A stretch of 64,000 nt of DNA from Gillisia limnaea DSM 15749 (lineage in GTDB: Bacteria; Bacteroidota; Bacteroidia; Flavobacteriales; Flavobacteriaceae). This document shows positions 56,036 through 63,988 of this stretch, in pieces. The translations under genes were made by a program, and so were the position numbers. How positions within the stretch are numbered: the stretch's first letter is position 1; the number at the start of each line of letters is the position of its first letter. The stretch is from the NCBI RefSeq assembly GCF_000243235.1, contig NZ_JH594606.1, positions 662,934-726,933 of the forward strand, read 5' to 3'. A model generated the notes under the pieces. The model was not told the origin of the DNA. It did no database searches and saw only the letters and a program-made list of their open reading frames with translations.

Positions 56036-57187
56036 ATGGTAGAAAAAATTACTCGTGTACATTTCTCAAAAACTATTTGCCTTGCAATCTTAGGCTTTCT
56101 CCTGGCATTTCCTATAGTAGCTCAGGAAAAACCGGAACTCAAAATTGGCGGAGCATTGCGTTTCAACTATAATTTATCCTCCTGGAAAGATGGTCAGAAA
56201 AAACGTGGTGGAGATTTTGGATATGATATGTTCAGGATAAATGCCGCAGCTGCTTATAAAGGAATATTTCTAAATGCCGAATACAGATTGTATTCTGAAG
56301 ATTTTGGAGGCGGATTCCTAAAGCAAGGTTGGGTAGGTTACAATTTCAATGAACTGGATCAAATTCATATTGGTTTAACTCAGGTTCCCTTTGGAATTCA
56401 ACAATACAACTCTCACAACTGGTTTTTCAACCTTACTTATTATGTAGGACTGGAAGACGATCATGATATGGGTGTGAAATACTTGCATACAGGAGAAAAA
56501 TTTGAATATCAACTTGCATTCTTCAAAAATGCGGAAGAATTGAGATTTGGCAACAATACCGAAACTTCTCCAAACCGATATTCTTATGATATCACAGGCA
56601 GAAACAAAGAGGTAAATCAATTCAACGGAAAATTTATCTACAAATTTGGAAAAGAATCTGCTAGTAGATTGGGTGTTTCCCTGCAATATGGAGGCCTGTA
56701 CAACCTTGATACCGAAGAAATGGGCGATCACAATGCGTTTGCTGCTCATTACGAAATAACCAAAGGGAATTGGAATGGGAAAGCACAATTTATTACTGCT
56801 TCGCATAACCCGGAGAATGCCGGAGGGGAACCTACAGATGTGGTTATGATGGCTGCCTATGGAGCTCCTTATGAAGTTGCTGCCGATTTTAATATGTACT
56901 CTTTGGCGATCTCCAGAAATGTTCCCGTAGAATGGGGACCTGTTTCAAATTTGCAGTTTTATAATGATTTTGCTTTTATGCAGAAAAAAGCCTCCGGATT
57001 TGCCGATTCTTATATGAATGTAACCGGAGTTTTAGTCTCTGCCGGAAGTGTATATACGTATATTGATTATGCCGCCGGATACAATCATTCCTGGTTGGGT
57101 GGAAATTTTGTGGACGATTTTTCCAAAGGGAACCCGGATGCCAAATGGGAAGCAAGGTTTAACATTAATATTGGCTACTATTTTTAG
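56036..57187 (+). CDS. Porin-like outer-membrane protein (phosphate-selective porin O/P type)
   Basis: The protein has 383 residues with a signal peptide (about residues 1-31, PIVAQ). The mature part consists of beta-strands from LKIGGALRFNYNLSSW to the final ARFNINIGYYF, with terminal Phe. The segment LDQIHIGLTQVPFGIQQYNSHNWFFNLTYYVGLEDDHDMGVKYL is characteristic of OprO/P-like porins. Placed before a BCCT transporter and a stress protein, it may let zwitterionic osmolytes pass the outer membrane; that link is inference from position. Confidence 0.8.
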   Translation: MVEKITRVHFSKTICLAILGFLLAFPIVAQEKPELKIGGALRFNYNLSSWKDGQKKRGGDFGYDMFRINAAAAYKGIFLNAEYRLYSEDFGGGFLKQGWVGYNFNELDQIHIGLTQVPFGIQQYNSHNWFFNLTYYVGLEDDHDMGVKYLHTGEKFEYQLAFFKNAEELRFGNNTETSPNRYSYDITGRNKEVNQFNGKFIYKFGKESASRLGVSLQYGGLYNLDTEEMGDHNAFAAHYEITKGNWNGKAQFITASHNPENAGGEPTDVVMMAAYGAPYEVAADFNMYSLAISRNVPVEWGPVSNLQFYNDFAFMQKKASGFADSYMNVTGVLVSAGSVYTYIDYAAGYNHSWLGGNFVDDFSKGNPDAKWEARFNINIGYYF

Positions 57188-57256
57188 GATTTATATATAA
57201 TACGAGGGTTTCAAACTCTCAGAGAAATTAAATTACATTAAAAAACAACATGCTTT

Positions 57257-58882
57257 ATGGCTAAGAAGATTATAAGAAGTGATGAGAGAAAATCCATTTT
57301 TGGATTGCAAGTGAATGGACCTGTATTTTTCACCTCTGCTATTATCATCATCATAATAATAACATTAACCCTGATGTTTAAAGACAGGGCAGAACAATAT
57401 TTTACCGCCACTCAGGATTTTGTCGCAAATAAAGCGGGTTGGTTTTTTATATTAAGCGTAAATGTTTTTCTAATATTTATGATTTATCTGGCCCTCAGTA
57501 AATTTGGGCAGTTAAGGATTGGAGGACAAAGTGCAACACCCGAATTCAAAACCCTTTCCTGGTTCGCGATGCTATTTAGTGCGGGAATGGGTATTGGATT
57601 GTTGTTTTGGAGTATTTCAGAACCAATTTATCATTTTATGAGTCCGCCAATGGCAGAAGGCGGAACTGCCGAAGCAGCCAAGGAAGCTATGACATTCACC
57701 TTTTTACACTGGGGTTTTCACGCCTGGGCAGTGTATGCCTTGGTAGGATTATCCCTGGCGTATTTCACGTATTCCCGTGGACTTCCACTTACCATCAGAT
57801 CGGTTTTTTATCCTTACTTAGGAGATAAAATTTACGGAAAAATTGGAGATGCCATAGATATCTTCGCTGTACTCGCCACTTTATTTGGTCTTGCCACTTC
57901 TTTAGGAATGGGCGTTCAACAAATTGCGGCAGGATTAAATCACCTTTTTGGAATAGATAGCGGTGTGCAAACTCAAATTCTTCTAATTGCCGGAATAACC
58001 TCAATTGCTACAATTTCAGTTGTTTTGGGAGTAGATAAAGGGGTGAGAGTTTTGAGTGAATGGAATATGAGAATAGCGGTGCTTTTTCTTCTGATAGTAT
58101 TGATATTAGGACCAACGATCTTTATTTTTAAATCCTTCGTACAAAATACAGGGAATTATTTATCCGCTTTTCTTGAAGTTGCAACCTGGACAGAAAGTTA
58201 CACAGGTTCCAATTGGCAAAATGCCTGGACCGTTTTTTACTGGGGATGGTGGATTGCCTGGTCACCTTTTGTTGGAATGTTTATTGCCCGTATTTCCAAA
58301 GGGCGCACCATTCGCGAGTTTATTTTGGGAGTTTTATTAGTGCCTTCCATTGTAACTTTTTTCTGGATCTCAGCTTTTGGAAGCACAGCGATACATGAGG
58401 CGCTTCTTGGAGATGATACTATTATAAATGCTGTGAATGATAATGTTGCCACTGCCCTGTTTGTGTTTTTGGAAGATTATCCTTTCGCATTTATTCTTAA
58501 CATTATTGCCATAATTTTAATTGCAGGATTCTTTGTCACCTCTTCAGATTCCGGATCTTTGGTGGTAGATAATTTAACCTCTGGAGGCAAAATAGATGCG
58601 CCTGTAGGCCAAAGAATCTTTTGGGCCATTGCTGAAGGTAGTGTTGCGGCGGTTCTTTTAATAGGCGGCGGATTACAGGCACTTCAAACAGCCACTATAG
58701 TAACAGGATTGCCTTTTGCCTTGATTTTAATAATTATGTGCTTTTCACTATACAAAGGTTTAAGCGAGGACCTACAGGAATTAAAAAAGCGGGAATCGCA
58801 GAAAGAACTTGAAAATTACGAGGAAATAGTTTCCGGTATAGTTCAAAAACGAAATATCAATCAGCAAAAAAACATTAAATAA
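57257..58882 (+). CDS. BCCT-family betaine/choline/carnitine transporter
   Basis: The protein has 541 residues and twelve membrane helices. The BCCT signature is GWWIAWSPFVGMFIARISKGRTIREF. The glycine-rich helix is FSAGMGIGLLFWSISEP. The Trp residues of the substrate box are present (FLHWGFHAWAVYALVG and the YWGWWIAW helix). A Met in AGMGIGLL favours sodium coupling over proton coupling, as known for betaine carriers. It is 69 nt after the porin gene and 8 nt before the UspA gene, one operon. Confidence 0.92.
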   Translation: MAKKIIRSDERKSIFGLQVNGPVFFTSAIIIIIIITLTLMFKDRAEQYFTATQDFVANKAGWFFILSVNVFLIFMIYLALSKFGQLRIGGQSATPEFKTLSWFAMLFSAGMGIGLLFWSISEPIYHFMSPPMAEGGTAEAAKEAMTFTFLHWGFHAWAVYALVGLSLAYFTYSRGLPLTIRSVFYPYLGDKIYGKIGDAIDIFAVLATLFGLATSLGMGVQQIAAGLNHLFGIDSGVQTQILLIAGITSIATISVVLGVDKGVRVLSEWNMRIAVLFLLIVLILGPTIFIFKSFVQNTGNYLSAFLEVATWTESYTGSNWQNAWTVFYWGWWIAWSPFVGMFIARISKGRTIREFILGVLLVPSIVTFFWISAFGSTAIHEALLGDDTIINAVNDNVATALFVFLEDYPFAFILNIIAIILIAGFFVTSSDSGSLVVDNLTSGGKIDAPVGQRIFWAIAEGSVAAVLLIGGGLQALQTATIVTGLPFALILIIMCFSLYKGLSEDLQELKKRESQKELENYEEIVSGIVQKRNINQQKNIK

Positions 58883-58890
58883 TCCTAATA

Positions 58891-59748
58891 ATGACTGAAA
58901 TAAAAAACGTCCTGGTTGCCTTAGACCTTTCAGAAATTGATAGCACCTTAATTGAGTATGCTTCATTTATTGCCGAAACCCTCAAGGTTAAAAAAGTGTA
59001 CTTTGTACATAATATCAAAAAATATGAGATCTCAGAACTATTTGAAGAACAGTTAAGAGATCTTAACCTTGACGAAATAATTGGGGATGAGTTAAATGAG
59101 AAAGTAGAAGAAAAATTCACATCTTCAGCACAATGGGAAGTACTCATTTCAGAAGATCCATATTCTGAATCCCTCATCAATTATATTGTTGACAAATATG
59201 AGATTCAGCTCGCTTTAATCGGAAATAAAAACAAGTTAAAAGGTACCGGAGTTGTTAGCGGAAAATTACTGCGTCTGCTTAAATGCAATATTCTTTCTAT
59301 CCCTAAAAGCGCGAAACCGGTTATTACCAATATTTGGGCGGGAACAGATTTTTCAAGTGCTTCTAAAAAGATTTTTGAAGTGGCTGAAAATTTACAGAAA
59401 ACCACCGCGGCTAAAGTAAAAGCGGTGCATGTATACAATGTGCCGGTTCAATTCTCTCCTTACATTCAAAAAGAACATCTCGATTTGAAGATAGAAAATC
59501 ATTTAAAGGAAAAAAATGATAAATTCATAGAAAAGATTGGATTCAAAGGTGAGTTAACTACAGAAATTATTCCGGGAAGAGATAGCGGGGTTGCAGCAAA
59601 ACTGCGTTCCAAAGCCGAAAATTCCAAGGTAGACCTCATTATTGTAGGAGACAAAGGCAGAAACACCTTCTCTTCCTTACTTGTAGGAAGTGTTACCGAT
59701 GAGCTTTTTAATCAGGATCTGGAAGTGCCTTTATGGATTGTAAAGTAA
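58891..59748 (+). CDS. Universal stress protein, tandem UspA domains
   Basis: The protein has 285 residues in two Usp domains (about 1-135 and 140-285). The second has the ATP-binding motif G-x2-G-x9-G-S/T (IVGDKGRNTFSSLLVGSVTDEL), while the first is degenerate (IGNKNKLKGTGVVSGKLLRLL). Cytosolic. As third gene after the porin and BCCT carrier it probably regulates or senses osmolyte transport, as do UspA partners of other carriers. Confidence 0.88.
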   Translation: MTEIKNVLVALDLSEIDSTLIEYASFIAETLKVKKVYFVHNIKKYEISELFEEQLRDLNLDEIIGDELNEKVEEKFTSSAQWEVLISEDPYSESLINYIVDKYEIQLALIGNKNKLKGTGVVSGKLLRLLKCNILSIPKSAKPVITNIWAGTDFSSASKKIFEVAENLQKTTAAKVKAVHVYNVPVQFSPYIQKEHLDLKIENHLKEKNDKFIEKIGFKGELTTEIIPGRDSGVAAKLRSKAENSKVDLIIVGDKGRNTFSSLLVGSVTDELFNQDLEVPLWIVK

Positions 59749-59912
59749 TTTGACGTTGATTTCGGCAAGTTTTTTTCCTGCGGGAAATCCATGCATACAA
59801 AACCGCAACTATTCACAGACAATCCCGGTAATAAAACTGGAAAATTATTTTAAAACCTACGGATTTAAAAAGAAGATAAATCTGTCTGTCCGGATACTTT
59901 GTGAAACTATAA

Positions 59913-60031
59913 AAACCCATTATGATCTTTCAGTTGCAAAAAGTGATTCTGCAAATATGCTGGATTTGAAATATCTGGAAAAGCTTCTTAGCAATTTGGT
60001 GGCGATAAGAAAAACGGTTAACAATTTGTAA
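59913..60031 (+). pseudogene. Detached copy of the kdsA 3' end
   Basis: Bases 59913-60021 match the kdsA end with 107 of 109 identities, in frame, reading THYDLSVAKSDSANMLDLKYL and ending VNNL-stop at 60031. Upstream bases have no kdsA similarity, so there is no start and no full gene. The two copies enclose the porin-BCCT-UspA operon as 4.2-kb-spaced direct repeats. Confidence 0.88.
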
Positions 60032-60046
60032 ATATCCGGGATAATA

Positions 60047-60177
60047 ATCAAGAACCTCGGGGCAAGTCCGCCCGAACGGTACGGGCGGGCCCACGAGGTA
60101 TGAATTGGAATATATTTTTAAAAACTCGAGGCATCTCGAAAGCGGGACTGGGAGGTAACCCTCAATGAGGGAATAAA
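60047..60177 (+). repeat. Modular palindromic intergenic repeat, copy 3
   Basis: The blocks ATCAAGAACCTC, CACGAGGTATGAATT, CTCGAGGCA and TAACCCTCAATGAGGG occur in the usual order. Relative to copy 1 the first hairpin carries an extra 23-nt palindrome (CCGCCCG-AACGGTA-CGGGCGG). The block starts 15 nt after the kdsA-tail copy. Confidence 0.8.
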
Positions 60178-60258
60178 CTTAATTAAGTAATTACAAGTAT
60201 TACAAAATTCAACTACTTTTTTTGCAGCTGTATAAATCGATAATTGCAAGCGACGAGA

Positions 60259-61092
60259 TTATTTAAATTTGAGCTGCACCAAAACTGGCAAATGATCTGA
60301 TGGGTATTTCAAATCCCAGGAATCACTTAAAACTGCATATTTTAAAACCTCAATATTTACTTTGGAGGTAAAAATATAATCGATCCTTCTCTTTACAGGT
60401 TCAAGGAAATTATACCCGTTAAAAGTTCCTTCAGGACCAAAATCAAGTTCAGCAATCGTTTTGGAATCGTTAAGTTTTTCTGAAAGGAATTTGATTCCGG
60501 GAGCATTGGGTTCCAGGTTAAGGTCTCCCATTAAAATAACCGGTAAACCTTCTGAATTTAATTCCTGCATCTTTTTCCAAATTAACCGGGCGCTTTCCTC
60601 CCTGGCCTCCTCGCCCATATGATCAAAATGCGTATTAAATACCCAGAAATTTTCTCCTGAATTTTTATCCCTGAATTTAGCATACGTACAAACACGGGGT
60701 AAGGCAGCATCCCAGCCCACGGAAATTTCATCGGGTGTTTTAGACAGCCAGAAAGTATTTTCCTTAAGTACCTCAAACCGGTTGCTATCGTAAAAGATAG
60801 CGCTAAATTCTCCTTTGGTTTTCCCGTCATCCCTGCCAACTCCAACATAGTTATATTCCGGCATAGTACCTTCAAAATATTCAAGCTGCTCCAATACCGC
60901 TTCCTGAACGCCAAAAATATCGGGTTGATAAAATTTTATCTGGTTGGCGAGATGATCTTTTCGTAAAGACCAGCTGTTTTCCCCGTCGTTCTCATTGGCA
61001 TATTTTATATTGTAGGACATCACTTCAATTTGAGCATTCAAGGAAAAGCTGAATATCAATGTAAGTACTGCTGAAGCAATTAATTTAAACAT
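60259..61092 (-). CDS. Exported endonuclease/exonuclease/phosphatase-family protein
   Basis: From MFKLIASAVLTLIFSFSLNAQ the protein has 277 residues with a signal peptide; an ATG two codons earlier is also possible. EEP-fold markers are MSYNIKYAN, QEAVLEQLE, FNTHFDHMG, MGDLNLEPNAPG, FNGY and YPSDHLPVLVQ (catalytic Asp/His). These are phosphodiesterases of nucleic acids, phospholipids or phosphoinositides; secretion suggests extracellular phosphate scavenging. Overlaps the stop of the upstream gene by 8 nt. Confidence 0.88.
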   Translation of the reverse strand: MFKLIASAVLTLIFSFSLNAQIEVMSYNIKYANENDGENSWSLRKDHLANQIKFYQPDIFGVQEAVLEQLEYFEGTMPEYNYVGVGRDDGKTKGEFSAIFYDSNRFEVLKENTFWLSKTPDEISVGWDAALPRVCTYAKFRDKNSGENFWVFNTHFDHMGEEAREESARLIWKKMQELNSEGLPVILMGDLNLEPNAPGIKFLSEKLNDSKTIAELDFGPEGTFNGYNFLEPVKRRIDYIFTSKVNIEVLKYAVLSDSWDLKYPSDHLPVLVQLKFK

Positions 61093-62311
61093 ATTCATTG
61101 GTTTTAGGGATATCATTTACAAAATCCTGTAAATATTGAAATCGCGCTGTGAGCTTGCCATTTTCGGTCATTTTAGCCCTTTTTAGAATTCCGTTCTTGT
61201 CCCCGTTAAAGAATGCAGGAATTACTTGCTTCAGGAACATTTCCCCAAAACCCTCACTGGCATCTTTGGGAAGCTCACACGGCAAATTATCTACCGCCAT
61301 CACTGTAATTGCACCTTTTTGCCGAAAATCCACTTCCCCTCCTGTTTGGGGATCATATCCATAGAATGGATATGCAATTGTTGAAGGACGAATTGTGCTG
61401 GCAATTGGGCCATTGATATCACAGGAAATATCTGCGATCAAATCAATTTTAAAATCGGGTGATGCGGCATCTTCTCTGGTAAAGAATTTTGGCGCTCCGT
61501 CTCCATAGAAGTGACCTGCTATATACATATTGGTTACGTGCGCAAATCTTTTAAAATTAGAGGCATATTTTTCCGGATGATTATAGAAATCCCGGATGCT
61601 TCCTTTTCCCCCATCCAAACGTTTGTTATAATCCATCACGTCAATAATGCAATAAACAGATTCATTATATTCTATGTTCAAATAATTGGAAACATCCACT
61701 TGTTTGATCTTTAAATGATCCAGGATTTCTTTAGCCCCTAAACCAACTTTTCCGCTTCCGCTAAGTAAAATTTTCCTGGGCGGAATTTCGATTTTATCCA
61801 ATTCTGCCAACATGGATTTAAGATCTGCCAAATTTTCTGCTTTTGAAAGGTCAAATAAACCATCTCTTAATCCCAGTGCCCTAAAGCCATTATAAGCTCC
61901 TACCAAACCTGCATATCTGCCAAAACCTATAAGTCGGTGGCCATTTTCTTTAACAATGACTTCGTGATCGTAGAGTTCTATATTATTTTTTAATATTGCC
62001 CTTAGCAAGTCTTGGTTATAGGGCTGCTTTTTGATTGTATGAGAGAAAAAGAAATATTTTTTATTCGGAATTAAGTCCGGAATTGGCACTTCCTTTACCC
62101 CCAGCATCACATCACAATTTGAAACATCTTCTGAAACCTCAAATCCTGCCTCCCGATATTCATCATCTGTAAAAACCCGTATTGCTGAAGATTCTATTTT
62201 AAAGCTTGCCTCTGTAAATTTTTGAACAACTTCTTTTAGTTTTTCATGAGAAAAGACCACCCTTCTGTCTGGTGGGGTTTTACGTTCTTTGATGATGGCA
62301 AATTTTATCAT
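61085..62311 (-). CDS. Lys1-like (saccharopine/alanine dehydrogenase) NAD-dependent oxidoreductase
   Basis: The start MIKFAIIKERKTPPDRRVVFS at 62311 gives 408 residues; upstream in-frame codons overlap tmRNA leader sequences. The N-terminal AlaDH/PNT domain (RVVFSHEKLKE, FSHTIKKQPYNQDLL) is followed by a nucleotide-binding half with KILLSGSGKVGLGAKEIL, and the end DLIADISCDINGPIASTIRPSTIAYPFYGYDP carries substrate-binding residues of saccharopine dehydrogenase. The reaction (lysine and 2-oxoglutarate to saccharopine, or a related amino acid) is not certain. Confidence 0.8.
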   Translation of the reverse strand: MIKFAIIKERKTPPDRRVVFSHEKLKEVVQKFTEASFKIESSAIRVFTDDEYREAGFEVSEDVSNCDVMLGVKEVPIPDLIPNKKYFFFSHTIKKQPYNQDLLRAILKNNIELYDHEVIVKENGHRLIGFGRYAGLVGAYNGFRALGLRDGLFDLSKAENLADLKSMLAELDKIEIPPRKILLSGSGKVGLGAKEILDHLKIKQVDVSNYLNIEYNESVYCIIDVMDYNKRLDGGKGSIRDFYNHPEKYASNFKRFAHVTNMYIAGHFYGDGAPKFFTREDAASPDFKIDLIADISCDINGPIASTIRPSTIAYPFYGYDPQTGGEVDFRQKGAITVMAVDNLPCELPKDASEGFGEMFLKQVIPAFFNGDKNGILKRAKMTENGKLTARFQYLQDFVNDIPKTNEYV

Positions 62312-62369
62312 TATTGGTATAGGTTTTGCTTTAAATTGCGTGTTGCCCAAAGATATAAATTTTAAACTG

Positions 62370-62377
62370 TATCTTTG
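62370..62377 (+). promoter_or_regulatory. -7 box upstream of the ssrA region
   Basis: TATCTTTG, an exact TAnnTTTG match, lies 126 nt before tmRNA. The sequence after it starts the Flavo-1-like element, so both RNAs are likely one precursor. Confidence 0.5.
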
Positions 62378-62482
62378 CAGCCGCGTTAGGGATAGAAGAG
62401 GAAATCCCGTCTAAATTTCTAAAATTTTGACGGATTGAAACGGATAGCCCGTCCCGCCTGAGTTTTTACGAAGGAGGGAACG
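62378..62482 (+). ncRNA. Probable Flavo-1-like structured RNA
   Basis: The order CGCGTTAGGGATAGAAG, a hairpin (CCGTC with GACGG around an AT-rich loop), GGATAGCCCGTCC and GGGAACGCC is one I recall from a widespread flavobacterial intergenic RNA, Flavo-1 in Rfam as I remember it. GGGATAG/GATAGCCC and GGCG/CGCC-type pairings are compatible. Position directly after a promoter and before ssrA suggests it is a transcribed leader. Function unknown. Confidence 0.5.
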
Positions 62483-62503
62483 CCAAAAAGTTCATTACAA
62501 TAT

Positions 62504-62899
62504 GGGGTCGACTTGGATTTGACAGCGAGTCAAATTGGGTTGTAAGCACGTAGAGCGCTGGGATATAGCTCTTAAATCTCATATTTCACACTTTTTAAAC
62601 GGCGAGAATAACTACGCCTTGGCTGCGTAACCGAATTACAGTAGGTTACACTTAATCCCTACCAGGTAGGGAGCCGAGATGTCTCGTGGAAGCCTTGATT
62701 TACGGCGGCCACACCAGAGACACCGAAAAAGTAAATATAGGAAGCGCAGGGCCTTGATGTTCTTCTGAAATCTAATTGAGGATACGTGTAAGATTGGTGG
62801 TTTTCGGCCGGTCTTGCATCGACAATCAAGCGAAAACTAAACGTGTAGAAAGCTTCTTAATTGCTTGTTTGGACGAGGGTTCGAAACCCTCCGACTCCA
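62504..62899 (+). ncRNA. ssrA: tmRNA
   Basis: The ends pair as a tRNA-like acceptor (GGGGTCG with CGACTCC), and the T-arm GAGGGTTCGAAACCCTC precedes the 3' end. The tag frame starts at GGC 62601 and reads GENNYALAA with TAA at 62628-62630; a non-encoded Ala precedes it. Pseudoknot-type pairings follow between 62640 and 62850. tmRNA with SmpB rescues stalled ribosomes. Confidence 0.95.
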
Positions 62900-62904
62900 C
62901 CTTC

Positions 62905-62947
62905 GCCCTCCGAAGCTTTTGGATACAAAAGCGAAGGAGGGCTTTTT
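62905..62947 (+). terminator. tmRNA terminator
   Basis: GCCCTCC/GGAGGGC and, inside it, GCTTTTG/CAAAAGC form a long stem, followed by five T, 5 nt after the tmRNA end. Confidence 0.9.
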
Positions 62948-62979
62948 ATCTTTAATTATCTTTCAAAATAACGAAACAA

Positions 62980-62996
62980 GTGAGGGCTTCGGTGGA
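62980..62996. repeat. Palindrome upstream of the GIY-YIG gene
   Basis: GGTGGAC-AG-GTCCACC forms a perfect 7-bp hairpin about 60 nt before the GIY-YIG start. It has no T-tract, so it could be a protein-binding or RNA-processing site rather than a terminator. Confidence 0.4.
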
Positions 62997-63049
62997 CAGG
63001 TCCACCTTATTTATTATCTTAAACGAGTTATGTATATAATTTTTTTACG

Positions 63050-63295
63050 ATGGACTTACCTTTCGGCGTGTATATATTAAAATGCTCTAATGGACAACAC
63101 TATACCGGATACACGGAAAACATAGACCAACGTTTAATAGCTCATCAAAAAGGAAAAGTCAATTTCACCAAAGACAAATTACCTGTAGAACTCGTTCACC
63201 TTTCTTTATTCCCAAACAAGAAAAAAGCCTGTTATTTTGAACGGCACCTAAAAAGCGGTTCAGGAGCAGCATTTAGAAATAAGCGGCTGTTATAA
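63050..63295 (+). CDS. Small GIY-YIG nuclease
   Basis: The protein has 81 residues. The GIY-YIG core is FGVYILKCSNGQHYTGYTENIDQRLIAHQKGK (the YIL and YTG elements, then Arg28 in the helix), and the catalytic Glu is in CYFERHLKSGSG. Length fits the stand-alone UPF0213/YhbQ-like type. In Flavobacteriaceae such genes occur in several copies next to stable RNA genes. Here it lies between tmRNA and a copy of the tmRNA tail (63416-63427). An intact nuclease is likely; its natural substrate is unknown. Confidence 0.85.
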   Translation: MDLPFGVYILKCSNGQHYTGYTENIDQRLIAHQKGKVNFTKDKLPVELVHLSLFPNKKKACYFERHLKSGSGAAFRNKRLL

Positions 63296-63415
63296 ACAAA
63301 AATCTGCCGGGCTTTTTCGCCTGAGCAAATTTTTTTATTTTAAGACGCCCGGACTGAAAGGACGGTTAGGCATAGCGGCATTTCCTAATGAGGAGCTCCC
63401 GGGGTTAGACACACT

Positions 63416-63427
63416 CTCCGACTCCAC
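63416..63427 (+). repeat. Copy of the tmRNA 3' end
   Basis: CTCCGACTCCAC repeats the last bases of tmRNA (62889-62900), with GGGTT 7-11 nt before it in both places. The T-arm is not intact, so this is no functional tRNA-like end. It lies 527 bp downstream of the original and beyond the GIY-YIG gene. Confidence 0.6.
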
Positions 63428-63432
63428 TTGAT

Positions 63433-63473
63433 AAATCGTAAATCACTTACCTGTAAGTTTTTACGGTTTTTTT
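63433..63473 (+). terminator. Terminator after the tmRNA-tail copy
   Basis: TCGTAAATCACTTAC pairs with GTAAGTTTTTACGG, and eight T follow. It lies 6 nt after the duplicated tail, as the original terminator lies 5 nt after the original tail. Confidence 0.75.
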
Positions 63474-63682
63474 TATTAAGTTTTTTGTTTGATTAATGTA
63501 CGGGTGGAAAAATTTATTTCTTTATTATTCTCTTTTAAAATAATAGACTAGTTCTTTTAGGTTACCGTTTTAGTCTGGCTCCCGGCTTAGAAACTACTTA
63601 CGCTGATTTTATGCCCGATTTGGTTAAAAATTAAATTAGAGAATCTTTTTCTAATTCGAATTAAATTATACAATCAAGAAAG
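63474..63682. other. AT-rich spacer, nothing recognised
   Basis: No ORF, tRNA or clear hairpin was seen. Near 63672 the bases ACAATCAAGAA recall the start of the modular repeat, but the other blocks are absent. Confidence 0.4.
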
Positions 63683-63988
63683 CACGACCTCCTTCATAAT
63701 CCTTTAGCGAAACAAAGACTTAATGAAATTGAAGGCTTCAATGAGCTGCAGCAGTTTTGTAAATCCAGTTATATTCATGTTTGATCCACAAGATTTAATA
63801 GTATTTTCAGTCAAATATTTTCCAATGTACAAAAGTACAGTTGGGCGGAGGTAGAGGCTATTACGATTTACTATTGGTTATTATTGAAAAAACAACATCA
63901 CGGACTTTAACCGACAATAGTAAAGCTTTAGTCGTGAACCACGTAAAAAGAAAAATTTCGATTGATTGCTGTTCCTATTCATAGTGTG
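63683..63988 (+). pseudogene. Decayed coding sequence with two frameshifts
   Basis: Frame one reads LLHNPLAKQRLNEIEGFNEL and so on to FCKSSYIHV, then TGA at 63782. A shift by one base at about 63780 gives FDPQDLIVFSVKYFPMYKSTVG. A second shift at about 63844 gives GGGRGYYDLLLVIIEKTT and so on to VNHVKRKISIDCCSYS and a stop. The protein-like composition across all three pieces argues for a fossil gene. I do not recognise the family with certainty; no start codon was found. Confidence 0.6.

Noticed and set aside
59750-60031. Plus-strand ORF of 93 codons ending in kdsA-like residues
   Set aside because: The first half has no recognisable relation and the second half is the detached kdsA tail; a functional protein is unlikely.
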